Part shown: positions 7,834 to 13,823 of the stretch, one piece after another
How positions within the stretch are numbered: the first letter of the stretch is position 1
How the letters are laid out: each line of letters begins with the position of its first letter
Position numbers and translations under genes: made by a program
Notes under the pieces: model-generated
Databases searched by the model: none
What the model was told of the DNA's origin: nothing
What the model saw: only the letters and a program-made list of their open reading frames with translations
Source of the DNA: Rhizorhabdus sp.
GTDB taxonomy: Bacteria; Pseudomonadota; Alphaproteobacteria; Sphingomonadales; Sphingomonadaceae
DNA length: 15,407 bases
Direction of reading: 5' to 3'
Assembly: GCA_004297635.1 (NCBI GenBank)
Contig: SCUQ01000408.1
Span: 1 to 15,407, forward strand

Positions 7834-9609
7834 TCAGTCCGCCGCCGCGGTCGCCCCCAGCGAGGTCAGCCGGACCGCGTCGCGGCCCGGGAGGCCAGGA
7901 AAGCGCGGCCAAAGGCCCTGGGCGATCGCCATCAGGCTGGGCGCGTGGGCGCCGGTGTGGCGCTGATACATCCAGTAATTGCGCAGCACGATCGCGACGT
8001 AGGCGCGGGTTTCGACGAACGGAATCGATTCGATGAACAGCAGCGGATCGGCGAGATTGCGGCCGCGCGCGTTCCAGTTCGCCACCGAGGTCGGCCCCGC
8101 ATTATAGGCGGCGATCACCTTGGGTAGCAGGCCGCCGGTGCCGCTGTTGTCGGCCAGTTCGCGCAGATAGGCCTGGCCCAGTTCGATGCTGGTCGCGGGC
8201 TGGCTGAGCGAGGCGGGATCGAGGGTGCGGCCGAGATGACGGGCTACCATTTGGGCGGTGCCGGGCATCAGCTGCATCACTCCGCGCGCGCCGGCCGAGC
8301 TGACCGCGTTGGTCTTGAACTGCGATTCCTGGAGTGCATGGGCGAAGATCAACGCCTTATCGACCTGCCAGCCCGAGGCCGGGGTCCAGGCCGGAACGGG
8401 GTAGCGCGCGGACGCGGAAAGTTGCGCGCCCGAAGGGCCGTTCTGGGCCAGCCAGATCTGCGTCGCGGGCAGATTCAGCCGGGCGGCGAGGTGGATCAGC
8501 GATTCGTGATCGCGGCTGAGCCCGATCTTCGCCTGATGGCGCAGCATATCCTCGGCCAGGCCAGACTCGCCGATCTCGGCGAGCGCGGTCGCGCGGCGGA
8601 CGTTGGGGATGGCGCCGATCGCGGCCCAGTCGTTGGCGGTGAGCTTCAGATTGCCGACATTGTCGTCGATCAGGCCGAGAGCGGCCTGCGCGACCATGCC
8701 GTAGAAGCTTTCCTTCATCCGCGCAGCCGACCGCAGACGCGGCTCGACCCGCTCGGGATGGGCACAGGCCATGTCGGCGCGGGTCGTCCAATAGAGGCCG
8801 GCGGCGATCATCTCGGGATCGCGTGCGCGTGCTGAAACCTCCTCGAAGGCGGTGCCGGCGGCCTGGCAATCCTTCTGGCGCCAGGCGGCGAGGCCGGCGA
8901 CCCAACTCGCCTGCACGGCCCAGTCGCCCACGCCCGAACGGGCACGGTCGGCGACGCGACGGGCGCTGGCATCGTCACCGGAGAGATAATAGGCCCAGGC
9001 GGTGCGCTGCAGCCATTCGGCCTGCGCTTCGGGGGAGAGGTCCGCGAGCCGGCCATTGACGATCGCCTCGGCTTCGCTCGGCCGGTCGCTGCGCAGTAGC
9101 GGGTTCGCGACCTGCGAAAGGGCGGCGGCGGCGCGGTCATTGCGCTGCGAACGTGCGGTCTGGCGTTTCGACGGGCCGGCGAAGCGGACAAGCCCGCGAG
9201 TCGCCGGCAGCAGCGGTGCGGCGAGCCCGCGACGCGATGCCAGCGCGGCAATATCGCCGGCCTGCGGCAGATCGGGCGCCGTGGCGAGCAATGTGGCCAG
9301 CGTCTGGTCGGCGACCTTGGGGGAGCCCTTGGCGAGGATCAGTTCGGCCTGGGCGACATCGGTCAGCGGACCGGCGGGCAGCGCGTCTATCCCGCTTTGG
9401 GCGGTCGCCCAGTCATCGGCATGGATCGCGGCGAAGATCGTGCGGTAGCGGCTGCGCTGATCGGCGGTGAGCCCCGATACGATCGGCAGCGGCTGGGCCG
9501 CGGCGGCGACACCAGCCGCGGCGGCCGGTACGAGCACGGCATTCTGCGCGGAGGCGAGCGAGGGAAGGGCGGCGGCAAGCGCGCCGGCAAGCAGGATAGT
9601 CCGCATCAT
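7834..9609 (-). CDS. Soluble lytic murein transglycosylase (SLT domain)
   Basis: The protein has 591 residues with a signal peptide (about 1-21, cleavage after ASA before QNA), so it acts in the periplasm. Residues about 50-390 are alanine-rich helices like the superhelical U- and L-domains of Slt70. The catalytic SLT/GEWL domain covers about 415-560: HALQESQF with catalytic Glu428, AGARGVMQLMPGTA (440-452), IAAYNAGP (499-506) and the FVETRAYVAIVLRNY tail. It cleaves peptidoglycan glycan strands to 1,6-anhydromuropeptides during turnover and remodelling. The ATG at 9609 overlaps the stop of the upstream UDG-like gene in ATGA (9606-9609), implying translational coupling; a second ATG follows at once. 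There is no good Shine-Dalgarno, which fits coupling. It could be named slt, but homologues vary enough that I leave the symbol open. Confidence 0.93.
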   Translation of the reverse strand: MMRTILLAGALAAALPSLASAQNAVLVPAAAAGVAAAAQPLPIVSGLTADQRSRYRTIFAAIHADDWATAQSGIDALPAGPLTDVAQAELILAKGSPKVADQTLATLLATAPDLPQAGDIAALASRRGLAAPLLPATRGLVRFAGPSKRQTARSQRNDRAAAALSQVANPLLRSDRPSEAEAIVNGRLADLSPEAQAEWLQRTAWAYYLSGDDASARRVADRARSGVGDWAVQASWVAGLAAWRQKDCQAAGTAFEEVSARARDPEMIAAGLYWTTRADMACAHPERVEPRLRSAARMKESFYGMVAQAALGLIDDNVGNLKLTANDWAAIGAIPNVRRATALAEIGESGLAEDMLRHQAKIGLSRDHESLIHLAARLNLPATQIWLAQNGPSGAQLSASARYPVPAWTPASGWQVDKALIFAHALQESQFKTNAVSSAGARGVMQLMPGTAQMVARHLGRTLDPASLSQPATSIELGQAYLRELADNSGTGGLLPKVIAAYNAGPTSVANWNARGRNLADPLLFIESIPFVETRAYVAIVLRNYWMYQRHTGAHAPSLMAIAQGLWPRFPGLPGRDAVRLTSLGATAAAD

Positions 9610-10385
9610 TCGATCAATTTCATCAATAGCTGCAGGTCTTCCCAGGCACGGCGTTTCTGCTGGGGGTGCTGCAGCAAGGTTCGGGGGTGGAAGGTCGCGA
9701 CGGCCCGGGTGGCGCCGCCGGTCAGCTGGACGTCATGAACCCGGCCGCGCGCCTCGACAAAGCCGAGGTTTAGGAAGGCGCGCGACGGCGCCTCTCCCAT
9801 CAGCAGCAAGGCACGGGGGCGGGCGAGTGCGACATGGTGGCGCGCCAGTTCGTTGAACAGCGCACCGGTCGTCTTGTCGACATAGGCGCCTGTCGGACGG
9901 CCGGGCGCCATGGCGCACAGATAGAGGGACTGGCGATCCCGCTTCATCGCGCCGATCATATTGTCGAACAGCGCGCCTTCGGGACCGCTGAGCAGCCGGC
10001 CCGCTTCCGGATCGCCGGCCTCGGGCAGGTCGACCAGTACCATCAGCCCGGATGCGGGATTGCCCATCGATGCGACCCGCGCCGACGGCGGCATGGCGAG
10101 CCGCTCGGTTGATAGGAGCCAGGCCTGGAAAGAAGCGAGATCGCCCGGAAAGGAAGGGGCCGCCGGCGGTACGGCGATCGCCGGGGCCGATGCCGGGGTG
10201 GGCCGGGGCGCAGAGGTCGCTATCCTGACCGCATCCTGGACGACTACGGGTTCGGCCGGCCGCTCGACCCTGGCCAGCCAGTCGCGCGGGGCTTCGTCGA
10301 TCAGCGTGTCGAAACCGGCCTCCTGCCACCAGCCGATCAGGCTGGTGAGATGCTCCGCCGAAACATGATTTGCCCCCAAATCCAT
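9606..10385 (-). CDS. Divergent uracil-DNA glycosylase superfamily protein
   Basis: The protein has 259 residues: a short helical N terminus (1-40), a proline- and alanine-rich linker (about 55-80) and a UDG-like domain (about 83-255). The layout fits family 4/5 enzymes: the strand GLMVLVDLPEAGDPEAGRLL at about 113-132 stands where these have the GEAPG motif, LLLMGEAPSRAFL (193-205) is the core strand and helix, and HPRTLLQHPQQKRRAWEDL (233-251) matches the C-terminal HPSxLLRxP...KR.W.DL motif. The usual catalytic motif is not conserved, and only one cysteine (C157) is present, so the four cysteines of the 4Fe-4S cluster are missing. Activity is therefore doubtful. It is probably the first gene of an operon with the transglycosylase, and lies divergent to the ETF-QO gene. 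Confidence 0.75.
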   Translation of the reverse strand: MDLGANHVSAEHLTSLIGWWQEAGFDTLIDEAPRDWLARVERPAEPVVVQDAVRIATSAPRPTPASAPAIAVPPAAPSFPGDLASFQAWLLSTERLAMPPSARVASMGNPASGLMVLVDLPEAGDPEAGRLLSGPEGALFDNMIGAMKRDRQSLYLCAMAPGRPTGAYVDKTTGALFNELARHHVALARPRALLLMGEAPSRAFLNLGFVEARGRVHDVQLTGGATRAVATFHPRTLLQHPQQKRRAWEDLQLLMKLIE

Positions 10386-10392
10386 GGTCCAG

Positions 10393-10422
10393 ACTAAAGG
10401 GAGGGGTTGACGAACAGGTCAA
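10393..10422 (-). promoter_or_regulatory. Putative promoter of the UDG-like gene
   Basis: On the minus strand TTGACC (10422-10417), an 18-nt spacer and TTTAGT (10398-10393) end 7 nt before the ATG at 10385. There is no Shine-Dalgarno, so the transcript may be leaderless. The call rests on hexamer match and position only. Confidence 0.35.
10407..10422. promoter_or_regulatory. Inverted repeat TTGAC-N6-GTCAA in the divergent promoter region
   Basis: This perfect 5+5 bp dyad overlaps the putative -35 of the UDG-like gene and lies about 90 nt upstream of the ETF-QO start. It is a candidate operator for either gene. The rest of the 124-nt divergent gap holds a T7 run at 10452-10458 and no other clear signal. 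Confidence 0.3.
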
Positions 10423-10509
10423 TCTGAAGGCAGCGGCTTTGGGGCATGACGTTTTTTTGATGCGATGACCGGATCGTAGGGACACCGGATAGAGGACAAG
10501 GGGCAGGAT

Positions 10510-12159
10510 ATGTCGAACCGCGAATCGATGGCCTATGATGTGGTTATCGTCGGTGCCGGACCGGCCGGGCTCGCCGCGGCGATCCGGCTGAAGCAGCTGG
10601 CAATCGAATCAGGCAGCGAGCTGGCGGTCTGCGTTCTGGAAAAGGGCTCCGAGGTCGGCGCGCACATATTGTCGGGTGCCGTGGTCGACCCGATCGCGCT
10701 GGACGAACTGCTGCCCGAATGGCGCGACATGGACAGCCCGCTGACTGTTCCGGTGACCGAGAATCATCACTGGATACTGACCAAGAACCGCCAGTTCTCG
10801 ATGCCGCACATCGCGATGCCCGGCTTCATGCACAACAAGGGCACCTATACGCTGTCGCTCGGCAATCTCTGCCGCTGGCTTGCCGGCCAGGCGGAAAATC
10901 TGGGCGTCGAGATTTTCCCCGGCTTTGCCGCCGCCGAGATTCTCTACAATGAGGACGGCTCGGTGAAGGGCGTCGCGACCGGCGACATGGGCGTCAGCCG
11001 CGAGGGCGAGCACAAGCCGGACTATCAGCCGGGCATGGAGCTGCACGCGAAATATACCTTCTTTGCCGAAGGCGTGCGCGGCCATCTGTCGAAGGTGCTG
11101 AAGGGGCATTTCGACCTGGAGGCCGATAGCGAGCCGCAGACCTATGCGATCGGCATCAAGGAATTGTGGGATATCGATCCGGACAAGCATGTTCCGGGCC
11201 GCGTGATCCACACCCAGGGCTGGCCGCTCACCGATGAGGTCGGCGGCGGTTTCCTCTACCATCAGGCAAACAATCAGGTCGCGCTCGGCTTCGTCGTCGG
11301 TCTTGGCTACAAGAACCCACACGTCTATCCGTTCGAGGAATTCCAGCGCTGGAAGCAGCACCCGAAGATCCGCGAGATCCTCGAGGGTGGCCGTCGGGTC
11401 TCCTATGGCGCGCGGGCGATCAACGAGGGCGGCTGGCAGGCCGTGCCGAAGCTGACCTTCCCCGGCGGGGCGCTGATCGGCTGCTCGGCCGGCTTCGTCA
11501 ACGTCCCCCGCATCAAGGGCAGCCACACCGCAATGAAATCAGGCATGCTCGCCGCCGAGGCGGCGTTCGATGCGCTCGCGCAGGCGCGCAGCGGCGACGA
11601 ACTGACCGCCTATCCGCAGGCCCTGGAGCAAAGCTGGATCGCCAAGGAGCTGAAGATCGTCCGCAACGCGGAACCCTTCGTTGCCAAATATGGACCGTTT
11701 GCGGGCACCTTGCTGGCGGGTGCCGATATGTGGATGCGCAATCTGGGCATCGGGCTTCCCTTCACCCTCAAGCATCACAAGGATAATGAGGGCATGTGGC
11801 GCCAGGATATCGCGCCGAAGATCGATTATCCCAAGCCCGACGGCGTGATCAGCTTCGATCGCCTTTCTTCGGTCTTCCTGTCGAATACCAATCATGAGGA
11901 GGATCAGCCGGTCCACCTCCAGCTCAAGGACCCGTCGGTCCCGATCGACATCAACCTGCCCTTCTACGACGCGCCCGAACAGCGTTATTGCCCGGCAGGC
12001 GTCTATGAGATCGTCGGCCGCGAAGAAGGCGCCCCGCGCCTGCAGATCAACGCGCAGAACTGCGTCCACTGCAAGACCTGCGACATCAAGGATCCCACCC
12101 AGAACATCAACTGGGTGACGCCCGAGGGCGGTGGCGGGCCGAACTACCCGAATATGTGA
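10510..12159 (+). CDS. Electron transfer flavoprotein-ubiquinone oxidoreductase (ETF-QO)
   Basis: The 549-residue protein is of normal family length and colinear with ETF dehydrogenases. An N-terminal FAD-binding VVIVGAGPAG (11-20) is followed by the KGSEVGAHILSGAV segment, the ubiquinone-binding and membrane-facing middle, GCSAGFVNVPRIKGSHTAMKSGMLAAE, and a C-terminal ferredoxin-like domain. The 4Fe-4S ligands are C494 (RYCPAGVYE), C518, C521 and C524 (NCVHCKTCD). It passes electrons from reduced ETF, fed by acyl-CoA and amino-acid dehydrogenases, to ubiquinone at the inner membrane. The ATG at 10510 has AAGGGGC ending about 7 nt upstream. It is divergent from the UDG-like gene and closed by a strong hairpin terminator, so it is monocistronic. 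The ETF subunit genes are not in the window. Confidence 0.97.
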   Translation: MSNRESMAYDVVIVGAGPAGLAAAIRLKQLAIESGSELAVCVLEKGSEVGAHILSGAVVDPIALDELLPEWRDMDSPLTVPVTENHHWILTKNRQFSMPHIAMPGFMHNKGTYTLSLGNLCRWLAGQAENLGVEIFPGFAAAEILYNEDGSVKGVATGDMGVSREGEHKPDYQPGMELHAKYTFFAEGVRGHLSKVLKGHFDLEADSEPQTYAIGIKELWDIDPDKHVPGRVIHTQGWPLTDEVGGGFLYHQANNQVALGFVVGLGYKNPHVYPFEEFQRWKQHPKIREILEGGRRVSYGARAINEGGWQAVPKLTFPGGALIGCSAGFVNVPRIKGSHTAMKSGMLAAEAAFDALAQARSGDELTAYPQALEQSWIAKELKIVRNAEPFVAKYGPFAGTLLAGADMWMRNLGIGLPFTLKHHKDNEGMWRQDIAPKIDYPKPDGVISFDRLSSVFLSNTNHEEDQPVHLQLKDPSVPIDINLPFYDAPEQRYCPAGVYEIVGREEGAPRLQINAQNCVHCKTCDIKDPTQNINWVTPEGGGGPNYPNM

Positions 12160-12160
12160 T

Positions 12161-12196
12161 GCGTGCCGGGAGGAGACTTCCGGCACGCCTATCTTT
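12161..12196 (+). terminator. Rho-independent-like terminator of the ETF-QO gene
   Basis: GCGTGCCGG (12161-12169) and CCGGCACGC (12180-12188) form a perfect 9-bp stem with a 10-nt loop, directly behind the stop codon. A pyrimidine-rich CTATCTTT follows. It may also act on the convergent small gene that ends at 12226. Confidence 0.8.
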
Positions 12197-12225
12197 CGCC
12201 GTTCCGCATGACGAGGCTGTGCAGG

Positions 12226-12513
12226 CTATCGGCGTTCGCACGCACCCCAGTCGCCGCTGCGGCAGGCCTGGACCTGCTCACGCCATGCCGCGCGCTGCTT
12301 TTCGTAGCGTTCCATGGCCTTCCGGTTCGCCGTGCGGACGTCGGCATTGGAACGATCGCGGCGGTCCACCACGCCCTGGGCGCCGCGATTCAGCTCGATC
12401 GTCCGCAGCCGGTCGGCCCGGTGCTCGGCATCCTCAGGCTGGGCGTGGAGGGCGGACGGCAGGCCGGCGATCAGCGCCAGGGCGAAAGTCAGGGCATGGG
12501 GACGGCGGGGCAT
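12226..12513 (-). CDS. Small exported protein of unknown function
   Basis: The product has 95 residues. MPRRPHALTFALALIAGLPSALHAQ is a clear Sec signal peptide (basic start, apolar core, cleavage after LHA at about residue 24). The mature part of about 70 residues is highly charged and probably helical (RADRLRTIELNRGAQGVVDRRDRSNADVR). It ends with two cysteines in ACRSGDWGACERR, which could form a disulfide in the periplasm. I do not recognise a family. The frame is open far upstream to 13065, but the signal peptide fixes the start at 12513. There is no Shine-Dalgarno; a TAAAGT stands 7 nt before the ATG, so a leaderless transcript is possible. It is convergent to the ETF-QO gene and divergent from the WYL-like gene. 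The alternative is a spurious ORF, but the signal peptide argues against that. Confidence 0.65.
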   Translation of the reverse strand: MPRRPHALTFALALIAGLPSALHAQPEDAEHRADRLRTIELNRGAQGVVDRRDRSNADVRTANRKAMERYEKQRAAWREQVQACRSGDWGACERR

Positions 12514-12563
12514 GACCGGGACTTTACGGCCCCAGGCTTGCGCCTTGCTGAACCGCACCGCGC

Positions 12564-12592
12564 TTGCCTTGTCGCGCGAGCCCCGATATGCG
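12564..12592 (+). promoter_or_regulatory. Putative promoter of the WYL-like gene
   Basis: TTGCCT (12564-12569), a 17-nt spacer and TATGCG (12587-12592) end 8 nt before ATG 12601. The -35 hexamer is the same as in front of the radical SAM gene. With no Shine-Dalgarno before the ATG, a leaderless transcript is likely. The call rests on hexamer match and position only. Confidence 0.4.
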
Positions 12593-12600
12593 GCGGTGCA

Positions 12601-12966
12601 ATGTCCACTCCGCGCAAGACTCTCTCGCTCAGCCGCGTCGTCGCGCCCGCCGAAGGGCCGGCGTTGTCGGCCGAGGCGCAGATCATCGCCCAGGCTGTAC
12701 GGCGCAAGCTGTGCATCACCGCGGTGTATAACCGCACCGGCATGACGATCGCGCCGCATATCCTCTATACGAAGCATGACGACCCTTTCATCGATGGCGT
12801 CGTCACCCTGCGCGACGGCAAGGTACCGGCCGAGCCCAAGCTGGGCACCTTCAAGCTGGCGGGGCTCAACAGCGTCTCGCTGACGGCGGACGCCTTCACC
12901 GTTCAGCCGCTCTACGATCCCGCCGACGCCAAATATGAAGGCGTCACCGTCGCCAAGGTCGATTAG
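12601..12966 (+). CDS. Small WYL-like domain protein without a DNA-binding domain
   Basis: The 121-residue product begins MSTPRKTLSLSR. From about residue 22 (LSAEAQIIAQAVRRKLCITAVYN) the pattern resembles a WYL domain: a helix followed by a YN strand, RTGMTIAPHILY, IDGVVTLRDG, and the GTFKLAGLNSVSLTADAF strand-and-turn that corresponds to the usual fkl.ri..l..t..f segment. WYL domains sense ligands, often nucleic acids, in regulators and defence genes, normally joined to an HTH; no HTH is present here. Assignment is by pattern only. The frame is open back to 12163, but 12601 is chosen because the upstream part overlaps the opposite-strand exported-protein gene and has no domain. Its stop overlaps the ispE stop by 3 nt, tail to tail. 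Confidence 0.65.
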   Translation: MSTPRKTLSLSRVVAPAEGPALSAEAQIIAQAVRRKLCITAVYNRTGMTIAPHILYTKHDDPFIDGVVTLRDGKVPAEPKLGTFKLAGLNSVSLTADAFTVQPLYDPADAKYEGVTVAKVD

Positions 12967-13799
12967 CGAATCCGGCTTTCGAGCCGCCACCATGACGGGC
13001 GAATGGCCGCGATGTGCCGGGCCGCCGCGTCCCGATCCCGGTCCGAAGCGAACAGCGCGAAGCATGTAGCCCCCGATCCCGACATGCGGGCCAGGATCGT
13101 GCCGGGCTGTTCCCCAAGAATGGCCACCACATCAGCGATGACGGGGGACAGCGCCCGGGCCGGGGTCTCCAGGTCGTTGCGTCCGGCCAGCGCTGCCGCC
13201 AGCGGATCGCCGGCATCGAGTCCGCCCCGATCGCGTCCGTCCCAGCCAGAAAAGACCGGGCCGGTCGCCAGCGCTATGCCGGGATTGACGAGCAGCAGCG
13301 GCATGCCCGCCAGCCCTGTCGCCTCGACCGGATGCAGCTCGTCACCCCGTCCATCACCCCGCGTCGTCATCGATAGCAGGCATGCGGGGACATCGGCGCC
13401 CAGCCCGGCGGCGATGCTGTCTATGCGCGGATCGTTAGGGCCAATGCCCCATAGCCGCGACAGCAGCCGGATGGCCGCGGCGGCATCGGCCGATCCGCCG
13501 CCGATCCCGGCTGCGACCGGCAACCGCTTGTCCAGCCGGATCGCCGGAGCCTGGCCCGTACCTGGCAGGGATGCGAGGCCGCGAACGGCGCGCATCACCA
13601 GATTGTCCTCCGCATCCGTGCCGCCGAGCGCCCCGGCAAAGGGGCCGGTAATGGTCAGCCCCGGAGGGCCCTCCACCACCTCGACGACATCGCCATGCTC
13701 GGCAAAGGCGAAGATCGTCTCGATATCATGATAGCCGTCGTCGCGCCGCCGCCGGACATGCAGCGCCAGGTTGATCTTTGCAAAGGCGGTTTCGAGCAT
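12963..13799 (-). CDS. ispE: 4-diphosphocytidyl-2-C-methyl-D-erythritol kinase
   Basis: This 278-residue GHMP-family kinase shows the IspE signatures: ETAFAKINLALHV with catalytic Lys8, the DGYHDIETIF segment (21-30), the ATP-binding LPVAAGIGGGSADAAA (93-108), GADVPAC with catalytic Asp136, and MSGSGATCFALF (239-250). It phosphorylates CDP-methylerythritol in the MEP pathway to isoprenoid precursors and is normally essential. The length is normal. The ATG at 13799 is set by the family start; the bases before it (CCCCCCGCCA) hold no Shine-Dalgarno, so coupling to the TPR gene, whose stop lies 24 nt upstream, is plausible. The two genes are neighbours in other alphaproteobacteria as well (from memory). 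The stop overlaps that of the convergent WYL-like gene. Confidence 0.96.
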   Translation of the reverse strand: MLETAFAKINLALHVRRRRDDGYHDIETIFAFAEHGDVVEVVEGPPGLTITGPFAGALGGTDAEDNLVMRAVRGLASLPGTGQAPAIRLDKRLPVAAGIGGGSADAAAAIRLLSRLWGIGPNDPRIDSIAAGLGADVPACLLSMTTRGDGRGDELHPVEATGLAGMPLLLVNPGIALATGPVFSGWDGRDRGGLDAGDPLAAALAGRNDLETPARALSPVIADVVAILGEQPGTILARMSGSGATCFALFASDRDRDAAARHIAAIRPSWWRLESRIR

Positions 13800-13823
13800 T
13801 GGCGGGGGGCAGGTGCGTTTGGG

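Noticed and set aside
10609..12186. Two long minus-strand ORFs opposite the ETF-QO gene
   Set aside because: The sense strand is a complete, motif-verified ETF-QO. The antisense frames show no motif and no start signal.
12514..13065. N-terminal extension of the exported-protein frame to 13065
   Set aside because: It would cover the WYL-like gene and the end of ispE. The signal peptide at 12513 fixes the real start.
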